Assembly: GCF_023053635.1 (NCBI RefSeq)
Contig: NC_086184.1
Span: forward strand, 10,755,379 to 10,819,378
Direction of reading: 5' to 3'
DNA from: Elgaria multicarinata webbii
Lineage: Eukaryota; Chordata; Lepidosauria; Squamata; Anguidae
DNA: 64,000 bases
The translations under genes were made by a program, and so were the position numbers. The notes beneath the pieces were generated by a model, which saw nothing but the letters and a program-made list of their open reading frames with translations, did no database searches and had not been told where the DNA came from. Position 1 is the stretch's first letter. Each line of letters starts with the position of its first letter. Shown here piece by piece: positions 11,000-22,905 of this stretch.

Positions 11000-12093
11000 G
11001 GGCATGTCTACACAGGGTGATAGCCTGGGGATTGAACCTGTGCATCCACATGACACACCGGGGATCCCGGGAGCAGGAGGGATGATCCCTGCATTTCCAC
11101 GGGATATTACCCTACACATTTTCCCCAACTTTTTCTGTGGTCTCGGGATGATTCTGTGGTCTCGGGATGACATGTGACCGGCTGTCCCGGTTTCATCCCA
11201 GCTCTTCACAGGAACAGGGCACAGAGCTCCGCCCATCAGAGTGGGGGGGGGAGCGGGAGGGATTTTTTGAACTCACTTTTGTGATGGAGCACTCCTGCGC
11301 TCTTTTTCGATTAAAGAACAAAAAACAAAATGGCAGGTGTGACGTCCTCTTCCTCCCGGGATGTTGCGCACTGCGTGTAGACACCCTGGGACGATCCCGG
11401 AAGCAGGTAAGTCTGGGATCATCTCACCCAGGGCCGGTGCCAGACTATTTTGCGTCCTAGGCAAGGTGAGCTACTTTCACACACACACCAAAAAAATTCC
11501 AACTTTGATTTTTAAGAACATATGTTTCCTGGGGGAAAAAAAGAAGCACAAAACTTGAAACTGCTAAATTTATTTTAAAGTGCAAGGAATACGTCATGCC
11601 AATTATAGCAAACAAATTGGAAAGGAACGGTTATGGGTCTAAAATGCATTATTTAATAGGAATATCATCTTCAAATCATCCCCCCAACTCACACGCACGC
11701 GCACACACACACTCAGCATCACTCACTCCAAACACACGCATGAACACATGCATTCACTCAAAGACCCCATGCACCCCATTCACCCATACATTCTCTCTCT
11801 CTCTCTCTCTCTTCCGGGCACATTCTGGAAGTCCAAACATGAAGCCACCCCACCCCCACCCCAGCGCCCTGACTTCGCTTCGGCTGGGCAGGCGTGGGGC
11901 GCCATATCACCCACCCAGGCCCAGCTGAATCCTCAGGCCAGCCCGGCTCACAGCCAACGCGCGTGAATGCTGTGCTGCACTGCGCCTGGCGCCCCTCTTA
12001 GCTTAGCGCTCTAGGCAGCCACCTGAGTGGCCTCTATGGTAGCACTCCTGATCCCACCTCCCTCCCTCTACACCGTATGGTGTAAACATGCCC
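11000..12093. mobile_element. DNA transposon-like element with GGGCATGTCTACAC ends
   Basis: Left end GGGCATGTCTACAC (11000); right end GTGTAAACATGCCC (to 12093), matching at 13 of 14 after inversion. The interior is GC-rich with many CCGGGATGAT-type blocks, including a tandem 19-bp duplication at about 11133-11171. Split by family C at 11429-12050. No convincing flank duplication. Confidence 0.68.
11429..12050. mobile_element. hAT element (family C), inverted relative to 27227
   Basis: Starts CAGGGCCGGTGCCAGACTAT and ends GGTAGCACTCCTG. Flanks ATCTCACC (11421-11428) and ATCCCACC (12051-12058) match at 7 of 8. Interior has CA and TC runs. Inserted in the MITE at 11000-12093. Confidence 0.87.
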
Positions 12094-12713
12094 CATGAAA
12101 TAAAACAGCAACCCTAAGAAAAACAGCATGTGGCTTAAGTCCTTGTGAGGGTTGCAGTGTTAATAACATTGCGATGCTTAGTGCTTGCCATGGGGTCTTT
12201 GACTCAGGGAAAAGAGAATGACCAGAGGGCCAAGTACAATGTTAACCGAGGCCGTCCAAGACAGCTGTGAGCCAGCTGCGCTGCAACATTTTGAGTCAAT
12301 GGTCCTGTCAAATGCAGCTCCTGACAAGTTGGGGGGTTGGGAAAAGCAAGGAAAAGTCAAGATCTAGACTCTAGAGTGAAGGTGGTCTCCCTCTCACTGA
12401 TGGGGTGGTGGAGAAGGAAAGAGTCTGCTTGGTGCACATAAAAATGGGGGAAAGAGGACAAAGAAGAAATGTTTCCCAATCCCAAACCGAAAAGCAATAA
12501 ACCAATTGGGATAAGCAAACTGGTGAAGATAAACAACATCCAAAAAGTCTACTAATGTTGCTTCATTTATACAGGTTACAAACATACAGTCATTAGACAA
12601 TAGAAGACAGTAAAATCAAGTTGTGCAATAATATCTTTCAATACCAGAAATGACCAAACACATTTCAACCTTAGGACCTCTTCAGTGGTCTAGTATATAA
12701 AAAGGTATATGAT

Positions 12714-12753
<40 letters not shown>

Positions 12754-13585
12754 CAATCCAAACTTCTCCCTTCTACTGACAGCACAGAACACTGCAGTGA
12801 CTTCATCTGCAATGATAAAAACATATTTTTTTTAAAAAAAAAAAAACTGCATCCTAAATATATAACAAATAGCACAGCTGTTAGATGCCCCCACATTTTT
12901 AAATGCTCTTCGGGATATGCTTTAAGTATGAAAAATATGAAACTAGAAACACATGCAGAGATTACTGCAAAAAAAAAAAAAGCCCTCATATCCCAAGAGG
13001 CTGGCAAATCCTTAAGGAGTCAGGATGTTTCCATCCAATGCGGAATTTAAAAATAAATGGATGGTCATTCTCAACAAACAAGATGGCCCCTCACACATTC
13101 TAGCTGACTGGATTGGCTGTTGAGTTAGTTCAACACTGGAGAGGTTAGAGCATCTTCGATTGCCCCTCAAGGTGTCCATGTAGTATAGGAGGTGAAGGAA
13201 CTTCCACATTGTACATGCAGTTCTGTTATCCAACACCTCACTACTTCACCCCATCCCCCAGCATCTGCTGCCTGAGGCAGCCACCTCACTTTGCCTTATG
13301 GTAGGGCTGGCACTGGTCAGGCAATACTATATGGCCTCCAACAGGTGGCCTGTTATTGAGAGCCTTCAGTCTTTGCAACTCTCGCTAGTGTCACTGTAAT
13401 TCCTTCTTTTTGACAGTGCCAAGTAATGGTGCATAGGCCTAGTGGTTGTACATAGGACCTGATGGGAACATTCAAAAGGTCCCATGTTCAAGATCTGCTG
13501 CTGGCTCAATTCTTGGCCAAAAATCTGTAGGGTTATTATTTTGAATAACAATGTTTTAGATTCCTCTTTCCTGTTAAGCATATAT
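12094..13585. other. Intergenic DNA
   Basis: Unique sequence with the (CA)n at 12723 and two A runs near 12833 and 12970. No gene or clear transposon seen. Confidence 0.35.
12723..12751. repeat. (CA)n microsatellite
   Basis: About 14 CA units. Confidence 0.96.
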
Positions 13586-13586
13586 A

Positions 13587-13639
<53 letters not shown>

Positions 13640-14010
13640 CAATAATAATCATCATCATCCAATAAATATCCAAAACCAAATACAAAATAGTAAGACCTGC
13701 CTATTTCAAACAGTACCTAGTTAAAAAGCAGGAAACATCCCACGCACATTGGCAAACTAAAAGCAAATGTTAAAAACCTGTTGAAATAAAAAGGTCTTTG
13801 GCAAGCCTCTCAAGACTAAAGCAGAAGGAGTCCAATCCAGTTGTTTTGGAGCCCAGAAGATCTCCACATGGATGGGGTTCCACAATCTCGTTACCACCAC
13901 TGAAAAGGCCCTGTCACAGATGCTTCTGGCTGCTCCTCTTGTTATAACTTTTCTTTTTACAAAGGGATCACTTGCAATTCAAGGGCACCTAATCTATTCT
14001 AAACTGCCCA
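13586..14010 (-). mobile_element. LINE 3' end with (TTA)n tail
   Basis: Reverse orientation: TTCCACAATCTCGTTACCAC and GAAAAGGCCCTGTCACAG are the complement of the RT C-terminal AFS...LWN region. The tail is a long ATA run at 13588-13651. Confidence 0.7.
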
Positions 14011-15295
14011 ACAGAATGGCTTGTTGCATGCAAAGAATGACGGCACTGCACACCGAAGTAACTCAAACGCTCCCTAAAAAGTCCATATTTGCATACCTAT
14101 TCTAAGAGAGACAGCATAATTAAACACGCCTTTCTTTCTTTCTTTTTTGGCCTTATCATTCCTTCTTACACCCATCGGGTTGCTTTTCCTTTTACTCCTA
14201 CAGATTGCATGCAAATATTCCCTGCATACAAAATGATATCGGGGGTCAGATTAATTAAACTCCCTGTTGTGGCCAATTGATATTTTATAAATAGTTGTTT
14301 ATCTAGGTTCTTTCTTTCTTTCTCCTTTCTTTCCAGTTTTACAAACAAAATGGGGAGTGGGGGAGAGAAAAGTATATATTTAATTGAGTAGGGGTAGTGG
14401 TGGTGGAAATACTCTACGTGAAACATTGAAATATCTTTGTCTTTCGAATTGGCTGAAGTTTTAGTTGTTTGGGTTCTGAGCTTTCCCAACATTATCAGGT
14501 TAGAACAGAACAAACACTTGAATGCCTGACATCAGCACTAAACCCAGCAGGACGCGTTACTTTTTTCATTAGAATCTTTGAGCCTGAGATCAGACACAGG
14601 GAAAGATTAAAACAAATATGAATTTAATCAAGGGATTCTACTTTCCCGGTGTGGGAACAGGAACACGCTGACATAAATAGAGGTCTGAACACCAGGGCTT
14701 CTAAACCATATCAAAGGCAACTTGCTTACCACTAACTGCTCAGATGATCCATATCATAACAACAAAAAAGAAAAACAATTATTTATTCTTTTTGATGTTT
14801 GTGGCTCAGAAGTAACTTCCTTTTTGAAGAGAGCAAGGTCAAAGCCAAGTTATTGTGTGTTTCTTTTACAGGGTTTTTTTCCCCTCCCTCCCCATTTCAT
14901 TTGAAACTTTGTCAGCGAGGGACTGAAAGTTATTAGGTATGACCTACATTTGGGATCTGTGCGTGGAAGCAAAGAGTTCCCCGTTTCTTTTGTGGGTAAT
15001 AACCTTGGGGTGGGGTGGGAAAGGTGTTAATTGTAAAAAGCAGGCTGAAAATTACATCCTTATTATGGGATGGGGGGAACTAGATTATTAAAGAGAAAAC
15101 GGAGAGTGGGGGACTTTTTGAAGTGCAAAAGCCCTCGCTGATCTCTGTTTCCTGAAACTTGTTGCTGAAATGAATGGTAAGCTGGCTTGGAACAGCCAAA
15201 CCATGCTTTGACTATTTGGGTCCAAGTTCACATTCAAACCTCCCTCTCCATCCTCTTAAAATAACAAACAAAAAGGTTGGAGAGGGGAGAGTATT
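14011..15295. other. Unique AT-rich intergenic DNA
   Basis: No repeat recognised from about 14080 to 15280; C and T-rich patches near 14125-14155 and 14305-14335. Candidate conserved noncoding DNA. Confidence 0.35.
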
Positions 15296-15372
15296 TTGAT
15301 TGTAATTTTTGTGAACCATCCCCAGAGCTTAGGCTATTTGGCAATATAGAAATGGGTGAATGATTGAATGAA
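15296..15372 (+). mobile_element. LINE 3' tail fragment
   Basis: TGATTGTAATTTTTGTGAAC then CATCCCCAGAGCTTAGGCTA and a TGAA-type repeat. Confidence 0.65.
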
Positions 15373-15429
15373 TGCTGGGAATTGTAGGATATTTTTCTGT
15401 CTAGACATGTATAGGATTGTGTCCTTAGG

Positions 15430-15747
15430 TAGGGTGACCGTATGAAAAGGAGGACAGGGCTCCTGTATCTTTAACAGTTGTATAGAGAAGGGAATTTCAG
15501 CAGGTGTCATTTGAATGCATGACGCACCACGTGAAATTTCCTCATCACACAGTTAAAGCTGCAGGAGCTATACTGCAGCTATACTGTGACCAGATTTAAA
15601 AGAGGGCAGGGCACCTGCAGCTTTAACTATTGTGATGAAGAGGGAATTTCACCAGGTTCTCCATATATACAAATGGCACCTGCTGAAATTCCCTTTTCTA
15701 TGCAACTGTTAAAGATACAGGAGCCCTGTCCTCCTTTTCACACCCTA
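15430..15747. mobile_element. hAT-type palindromic MITE, family A copy
   Basis: Begins TAGGGTGACCGTATGAAAAG and ends CTTTTCACACCCTA; inner blocks AGTTAAAGCTGCAGG and TTTCACCAGGTTCTCC pair with their complements. Flanks TCCTTAGG and TCTTAGGT are similar when slid by one base. Same family as copies at 20138, 26872 and 34384. Confidence 0.85.
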
Positions 15748-15751
15748 TCTT

Positions 15752-15842
15752 AGGTGCAATCCTATACCAACTTATCTGGAAATAATCGCCATTGTAGCCA
15801 ACAGAACTTACTGCTTAGTAGGCATGCGTAGGATTGCATTTC
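15752..15842. mobile_element. Short palindromic repeat (family D)
   Basis: GTGCAATCCTATACCAACTT faces GTAGGCATGCGTAGGATTGC. Same family at 44744, 47070, 54382 and 58306. Inverted ends and small size suggest a MITE; no transposase is known from this sequence. Confidence 0.6.
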
Positions 15843-16297
15843 TAATTATATTTCTTCTTAGTTAGCAACCGGGTAGAACCCTGCTTCCAGGTTTCTCCTT
15901 TTACTTCCCTGAATAAAAGGACTAGAAACCCACTTTTTTAAATGAGAGATGAACACTCAAGGAAGGACCTAGATTAATATTAAAATGATACCGACTTAGC
16001 CTCACATAGGAAAGACTCTGAACAGCTATTGATTAACTTCAAATTAGGAGTTTTCATTTCTAACCTGTCGCATTCGAAGGCCTTGAAACTTTGCTTTTTT
16101 AAAAAAAAAAAAGGTGAAAATGAGCAATTACAATATAAAACTAGAGACCATCAATCAGAGATCTGGCAAGTTAGTTCAAATCAATGAGTAAAATCCCCTT
16201 GTCCTTAGCCCAGATGCCATCTTTTAGCCACACCAACCAGCCCCTACCCTCCGAAGTTCTCTTGTCCCATTAGCACATGGTCCCTCTTGTTTCTAGG

Positions 16298-16428
16298 GCT
16301 AAGCAACCTGGTGCGCTCCACATGTTCTGGACTACAACTCCCATCAGCACCAACCAGCATGGCCAATCATCAACGACTGTGGGAATTGTAGTCCAAAACC
16401 TCTGATGGGCACAGGGTTTTCTATCCCT
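16298..16428. mobile_element. hAT-type palindromic MITE (CAACCTGGTG group)
   Basis: Blocks AGCAACCTGGTGCGCTCC and GGACTACAACTCCCATCA face their complements near the right end. Flanks TTTCTAGG (16290-16297) and ATTCTAGG (16429-16436) match at 7 of 8. Confidence 0.85.
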
Positions 16429-16689
16429 ATTCTAGGCCTTCCTTCGCAGAAACATCACTGGTTGCTAACACTCTGTTACTTGACCAGTGTCTCCTGGCCA
16501 GTTAGAAAGAGAGTGAGCATTCTATGACATCACACCAGTTCAGCCAATAACTAGTTGCGGTTCATAATCTGGGAAGTAGGTAAGTGACATGCCTACTTGC
16601 TGTTCACTTACTTAAAATAATATGGGGCGGATTTTATTCATTAAACTTATCACATTTCCCCACTTCTGCATGACCTCCAGCACCGCCAG

Positions 16690-16782
16690 GAGGAGCTAAC
16701 CCAAATAAAATAGAAGGGTGAGTTTCAGTGGATGTGGTAGAGAATAAAGCTGTTGTATTTGCTTCTGGGAACTAAAGTAGAA

Positions 16783-16840
<58 letters not shown>

Positions 16841-17600
16841 TTGATGACCCCAAAAACTGAGATGGCTACCAATACAATATTTTTATGTATCTTTGCTGTT
16901 GAAAAATTTGTAAGGATAGAGAAGCACACCAAGTGGGTGATTAAGATGTGCTGCCATATGCCTGGGCAAGTCTTAACTTGAAGCCGGAAAGATAGCAGTG
17001 TTGGTGCCAGGCGAGCCTCGTCAGGGAGATCGTTCCACAGTCTGGGGGACACCACCGAAAAGGCCCTGTCCCTTGTTGCCACACTCTGAGACTCTCTCGG
17101 AGTAGGCACCCGGAGGAGGACCTTAGATGTTTAACGTAGTGACCGGGTATATTCACGTCATGTTCCATCGGGTATTGTGGTCCCAAGCCGTGTAAGGCTT
17201 TATAGGTCAAAACCAGCACTTTGAATTGGGCTCGGAAACATACAGGCAGCCAGTGCAAGCAGACCAGAGCAGGTGTTATATGGTAGAACCTTCTGGTTCC
17301 TGAAATCAATCTGGCCACTGCATTTTGCACGACCTGCAGCTTCCGAACTGTCTTCAAAGGCAGCCCTATGTAGAGTGCATTGCAGTAATCTAACTTGTAG
17401 GTTACCAGAGCATGGACAACTGAAGCCAAGTTATCCCTGTCCAGATAGGGGCATAGCTGGGCCATCAACCAGAGTTTGTAAAAGGCACTCCGTGCCACTG
17501 AGGTCACCTGAGCCTCAAGTGACAACGATGTCTGGTTCTGAATGAAACCCAGAGCAGATTCACAGCCCTCTGAAATAGGAGTCACCAGACTCCACTTATT
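16690..17600 (-). mobile_element. L2/CR1-type LINE, RT C-terminal part
   Basis: Minus strand reads CPYLDRDNLASVVHALVTYK, LDYCNALYIGLPLKTVRKLQ, QNAVARLISGTRRFYHITPA, then RAFSVVSPRLWNDLPDEARL after a frame change. That is the C-terminal third of a LINE reverse transcriptase. A (GA)n run (16780-16833) lies in its 3' part. Confidence 0.88.
16780..16833. repeat. (GA)n microsatellite
   Basis: GA run within the 3' part of the LINE at 16690-17600. Confidence 0.95.
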
Positions 17601-19340
17601 CTATTCCTGACCAAATATATTTTCCTGATTTTCTTAATAGCAATAGCAAAGAGGGCTAACTGTCAAAAGTCAAAACTAGCACATTTCAATGAGCCTGGAA
17701 GACCGCGAAAGGTCAGTGCAGGGAGCAGAACTGTTGTAATGTGTTTCCAGAAGCCAACACTGGATCGTTGCATTCTAGAAGTTTCCAAACAGCCACCAAG
17801 CTTGGCCGCATGTAGCCAAAATGCTACATGCACAGGGCAGCTTCCATTTTGTATGCCATGAACTGCCATTAAAGGACCACGGTTTTCAATGTAGAGGGTT
17901 TGCGTGGACTGTACCAGAAACATTGGAAATACTTATTTGCGCACGGAAGATGAACCGAAGCATTTTAAGGAGGCATAAACACTCAGCCCTTCCTGTGTAG
18001 AAAAAAGGGTGTACTTCTTCAGATCAAGTGCCACATCGAATAAACACAACCGCCGTCAAATGTCAGCAATATCTGAGGGCGACATCATTTGCTGTGTGAT
18101 GCCGACAGACTAAGGGAAGAGGTATCTTTTTTTAAAAAAAAAAAAAAAAACTCACCACAACCCCTAAAATCAAAATCAAGACCTCATTATTAACACCGCT
18201 ACTGGCAAGGTAAGTGGAGAACGCAACCCTTTCTTGCTTCCTTCACATGTATGCCGATAATTATGCATGAGACACTTTCTTAAGACGCATTTGTAAAAAG
18301 AGTTGGTTTATTGTTTTTAGCTTGCCTTTCTTCATACAAGGTTAAGGTTCTCAGGGGTCAAAATATTCTGCCTCAGCATCTCTCCCCTGCATCAGTCCTT
18401 TCTCGAAAACAAGAAACAAAAAACACCCAGAGCCATAATTTGTCTTAGAATTCCTTTTGAAAGGCTACAAGAAAGACTAACTACTGGTCTTTTCCCTCTG
18501 TTTCTTATTCCGGCAATCCCTTTATCTGGCTTTCATTTTCAGGCCCGCTTGGCCTCTTTTGTAGGAGAGACTTCAGGGAGCCCAAGTCACTTCTGCAGCC
18601 CCTGTGATGTTGGCGAAGATTAAAAAGCAGCTTTGAAGCTCTAACAGTGCTCTGTAAGCCCTGTTGGTACAGGACCTCAGAAAGACCCAAGCCATCTGGC
18701 AAAGTGACATAAAGACAACGCAAAGTGATTGAAACAGTTTCTTCAAAGCAACAATGGCCGGCTGGCAGGTTTGTTGATTTGGGTTTTTGTCTTTCATGTG
18801 TCACCCTCAAAAAAAAAAGGCACAAGAACACCTAGGCTATAGCTGAGAGGTGGGGGGAGTGATTGGAGCAATCTGCTTCCACAAGTTTCTATTACCAGAA
18901 GCAAAGAGAGGGACTCAGGAGCTACTGAAAGCAATCCGGTAAAACACTAATGAATTTAACCCGAGGCGGTCTGTTTGGTAATTATATAATTAAACACTTC
19001 ATTTGGAATTTCTAAAGCCTTTGCAGAGAGAAACGACGCTTCCTATTTACAGAATCCGTTTTAAACCGTTTAAGCTGGCACACATGAACTGACACGCACG
19101 TACACACACACACACATACGTGAGCAACGTTCAGGAGGAGGGGCAGCATGTGGAGAAAGGGCTGAAAAGAAAGCTATGGCATCCAAGAGTGAAACGATTC
19201 TGAAGATAAGACGCCATCACCGTGTACCTAATTGCAATTGTCTCGTTTTAATAACCGGCAACATAAATATCTCAAATCAGAACATTTCCTTACAAAGGAG
19301 GTAGTCAATGATTGATGTGTTTAAAAAAGAAGAAGAAAAG
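17601..19340. other. Unique intergenic DNA, possible regulatory block
   Basis: No transposon recognised. Has TAATTATATAATTAAAC near 18980 and CTAATTGCAATTGTCTCG near 19229, typical of homeodomain-bound elements. A poly-A tract at 18132-18150. Confidence 0.35.
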
Positions 19341-19343
19341 AAA

Positions 19344-19377
<34 letters not shown>
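19341..19377. repeat. (GA)n microsatellite
   Basis: About 15 clean GA units after an A-rich lead. Confidence 0.93.
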
Positions 19378-19379
<2 letters not shown>

Positions 19380-19715
19380 TCTCATCTGTGACTACATTAA
19401 ATACGTTTGTTGTTTTTCCCTGGGTGATGTCGAACATTTCTACGGAGAGAGAAGATATTAAAAAGACGGATTTACATATTATTGATACTGTCAATCTTTG
19501 CTACTGGGCTCCGACGTGTTCATGGTAAAAAGTAAGAGCTACAAAGGAACTGGTTATACCAATGTGGGGAAGTGGCACAGAGCTGGTGATTTACTTCTGA
19601 GTAAATGCATTTACTCTTGCGTTTTTTGGTCTATAAGTTTTCCTAGACTCTTGCCACACAAGAACACCTACCAACCAACCAACCAAACTGCCCCCACCAC
19701 CTAGGACACCCTAGG

Positions 19716-19851
19716 GCAGGAGTTGGCAGAATGTAGATCCCCAGATGTTCTGGACTTCAATTCCCAGAAGCCCCTGCCAGTTGGGTCAATGGTCAGAAAT
19801 GCTGCAAGTTGGAGTCCAAAACATCTAGAGATGTTCTTTCTGCACACCCCT
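19716..19851. mobile_element. hAT-type palindromic MITE
   Basis: Starts GCAGGAGTTGGCAGAATG and ends TTTCTGCACACCCCT; inner CCAGATGTTCTGGACT pairs with AGTCCAAAACATCT. Flanks ACCCTAGG (19708-19715) and AGCCTAGG (19852-19859) match at 7 of 8. Confidence 0.8.
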
Positions 19852-20137
19852 AGCCTAGGGTTCTGAAAAGGCTGCTATTACCAGATGTTGAACAGTTTAA
19901 AACATGTCCCAAAGAAGGAATTCGTAAAGTATCAGGGGAAGCAGCAAACTGGGAGTCCCAGGGGTGAGATTCTGGCGCCTTAACTCCTAGTAGACTGAGT
20001 CCATCGTTCGAGGGCACCATCTAAGCTGCATTACCAGCTGGCCTCTACAATTGATTAGATGGCATCAAGGGCAAGTCCTTGACTACCAAACCTATAAAGC
20101 CTCAGAGCTCCATCATCAATATGGGTCTTGTGTATGA

Positions 20138-20456
20138 TAGGGTGACCATATGAAAAGGAGGACAGGGCTTCTGTATCTTTAATAGTTGTATTGAAAAGGG
20201 AATTTCAGCAGATATCATTTGTATATATGGAGAACCTGCTGAAATTTCCTCTTCATCACAGTAGTTAAAGCTGCAGGTGCCCTGCCCTCTTTTAAATCTG
20301 GTCACTCTAGTATAGCTCCTGTACTTTAACTGTTGTTCTGAAGAGGGAATATCAGCAGGTTCTCCATATAAACAAATGACACCTGCTGAAATTCCCTTCT
20401 CAATACAACCGTTAAAGATACAGGAACCCTGTCCTCCTTTTCATACGGTCACCCTA
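20138..20456. mobile_element. hAT-type palindromic MITE, family A copy
   Basis: Begins TAGGGTGACCATATGAAAAG and ends TACGGTCACCCTA. Flanks GTGTATGA (20130-20137) and GTATATGA (20457-20464) match at 7 of 8 bases, a hAT-type duplication. Confidence 0.9.
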
Positions 20457-20649
20457 GTATATGAGAACTCTGCTCTCAGTCCCCACCTGAGGCCTAGAAT
20501 CTCTTGACCCCTGCTTGTTTTGCAGTACTCACCTGCTTCTGGGCCACTTGGGCTGATAGCCAGCTCCTTCCCCTGCCCCCAGAACCAGATTTCCTGCCAC
20601 CAGATCCTGGACACAGCCTGACAGCCACACTCTCTCATAATACTAGAAC

Positions 20650-21165
20650 CAAGAAGCTGATCGATGGTTCAGGACTGATAAAAGGAAGCACTTCTTCACA
20701 CAGCACACAGTTAAACTATGGAATTCGCTACCACAAGATGAGGTGATGGCCACCAATAGGGATAGCTTTAAAAGGCAAATTCATGGAGAAGAAGGACATC
20801 CATGGCTACTAGTCCTGATGGCTATATGCTACCTCCTGTACCAGAGGTAGTATGCCCATGCATAACAGTTGCTGAAGAACATGATCAGGATGGTGCTGTT
20901 GCACTCATGTCCTCCTTGAAGGTTTCTCATGGGCAGCTAATTGTTCACTATGTGAACAGAATATTGGACTAGGTGGAGCCTTGGGCCATAGCTAGACCTA
21001 AGGTTTATCCCTGGATCATCCTGGGGTCAAACCTGTTCATCTAGGTGACACACAGGGGATCCAGTGCTCAGGCAGGGGTGAACCCTGGATGATCCCAGGA
21101 TAGACCTTAGGTCTAGCTGTGGCCATAGTCTAATGTAGCAAGGCTCTTCTTATATTCTCACGACA
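20650..21165 (+). mobile_element. Dispersed lizard repeat, longer copy split by family B
   Basis: CACTTCTTCACACAGCACAC, TAAACTATGGAATTCGCTAC, TTGGACTAGGTGGAGCC, then the family B MITE, then GCAAGGCTCTTCTTATATTC. Same family as 1838 and 29487. Confidence 0.75.
20984..21124. mobile_element. Family B palindromic MITE
   Basis: Begins GGCCATAGCTAGACCTAAGG and ends CCTTAGGTCTAGCTGTGGCC, arms nearly complementary. It interrupts a dispersed repeat (20650-21165) that continues on both sides. Confidence 0.85.
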
Positions 21166-22262
21166 GAAATTCTCAAGCCTTTAGAAACTGGTCTATCTAG
21201 ACATCAGATTCCCAGTCTATGGTGAAAGGTTCAACCAGATGCATAGCACAGCATGCCTAAAGTCTTACTTTGACTTTCCAGCTCAGCAAGCAGGAAGCAA
21301 AGGAATTCATACAGTGAGTGGTATTGATGTCCAGAGCTGGAAGAATACATATGCACATATTCATGTGCATAGGGCAGAAAGGACACGCTGGTGATTGCCG
21401 TGAGCCTGTTTTCCTGAGATGGCCATCCTCTTAGCCTTCCCAAAAGACTAAGGGCCCATCTGTTGCTTTTGGCATGAAAGGCATCTTCAAAGATTGACGT
21501 GGATGCAGGAGGGTGTGCTATTTTTATGAGACTCCCAACCTGCACAGAGCAAAGGGCAGTAAAGAACGTGCCGTAAAATAGATATAATGACATTCTGAGC
21601 ATGTGAAATTCTTCATTTGAGCCTTTTTCTTCAATGCTAGAAAACAGAGTTCCAATGTGCTTATGGGAGGGAGGGAGGGAGGGAGAGAGAGAGAGAGAGA
21701 AATTGTTCTGTCGCTTTCAGTGTCAAACTCGAGGGGGGAACATTAAGCGTGGAGTTGCTATCATTATGATGAGGTGCCGAAGTGATTTCCTCTCTCATTT
21801 TCTCCCTTCCCATTGCTTTCATTTCTTGCACTCTTCTGATCTTGGTATCACTAGCAAAGCCGCCTCTCTCTGCCCTTTCCTGCTCTAGCCTGCCCTCCTA
21901 GTCCTCCAAATCAACGCAACTAAGCTGACAGATTGTCAGAGAGTACTTTGCTCTGGAGAAGTGCTTTTGCCCGTCCTTCCCTCCCCAAGACTGTGAAATA
22001 TAAGGATACGACAAGAGCTTTGTCATGCAAACTGGAGGAAACACCTTCTGTCTTGGGCAAAGCAATAGGGATGATCAACTTCTTTGATCGTTGAGGGAGC
22101 AAAACATTCTTCACCAGTCCTTCGTCCTGCAGAACAGCTGCTGCAATGCATGGTCTATTTGTTAGACCTGGCTGGGTTGAGAGATCCATTTCCAAGTTGG
22201 GCAACTTGGGCTGATCTTACCATGAGCTACAGGCAGCCATGGAACAGGAACAGGGATGCAAG
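21166..22262. other. Intergenic DNA
   Basis: Compound purine repeat at 21666 and a TCF/LEF-type CTTTGATC at 22082-22089. No gene seen. Confidence 0.35.
21666..21702. repeat. (GGGA)n then (GA)n
   Basis: Compound purine repeat. Confidence 0.93.
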
Positions 22263-22340
22263 GGTTTTATTTATTTTATTTATTAAACTTATATACCGCT
22301 CCCATACCCAGGGATCTCTGGGCGGTTTACAGGGTTGTTC
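22263..22340 (-). mobile_element. LINE 3' tail fragment
   Basis: TTATTTATTAAACTTATATA then CCGCTCCCATACCCAGGGAT and GGGCGGTTTACA; the reverse of the GAACCGCCC...GGTATAAA tail. Confidence 0.75.
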
Positions 22341-22769
22341 TGGGCGCGAGGCATGAAACATCTGAGTAAGCCAGAACCAGGGAAGACTACTATTGCCAGG
22401 CAAAGTCTAAGCCTGAACAGGGGCTTGTCTATACTGCTTCTTTACCCCAACCTAAATGTGCATATTTGCGTTTTAGGTTACATGACGCAGCCGTCCATTC
22501 GCCTCAACGCTGGGTTTTAACTGCAATACTGCGCATATTTGCATTCGCGATTTACCGCGACTTTTAGATTGGGTCCAAGTTTGCACCGCATTATGGCTGT
22601 GTGTCTTTGGGGGAGTTATGTCGGATTTTGACATGTGGGGGGAGCTTTGAGGGTAGGATAACGTGATTGGCCCATTTTGCACCAATCCGCTGCCTCCTTC
22701 GTTCGTACCAATTTTAGTTTGAAGTCTCTCTGTGGAGCTCTGCAGAGAAAGCTTCTTAAAACAAATCTA

Positions 22770-22770
<1 letters not shown>

Positions 22771-22846
<76 letters not shown>
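22771..22846. repeat. (TC)n then (TA)n
   Basis: Compound microsatellite, TC to about 22826, TA to 22846. Confidence 0.96.
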
Positions 22847-22847
22847 T

Positions 22848-22905
22848 ACAGTTCTGTACCACCCAATATGCGAAGCTATCTGGGTGGTTCACAAAAAGAA
22901 AAAGA
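22848..22905 (-). mobile_element. LINE 3' tail fragment beside TC/TA repeats
   Basis: TGTACCACCCAATATGCGAA and CTATCTGGGTGGTTCACAAA; diverged reverse LINE tail. Confidence 0.65.
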
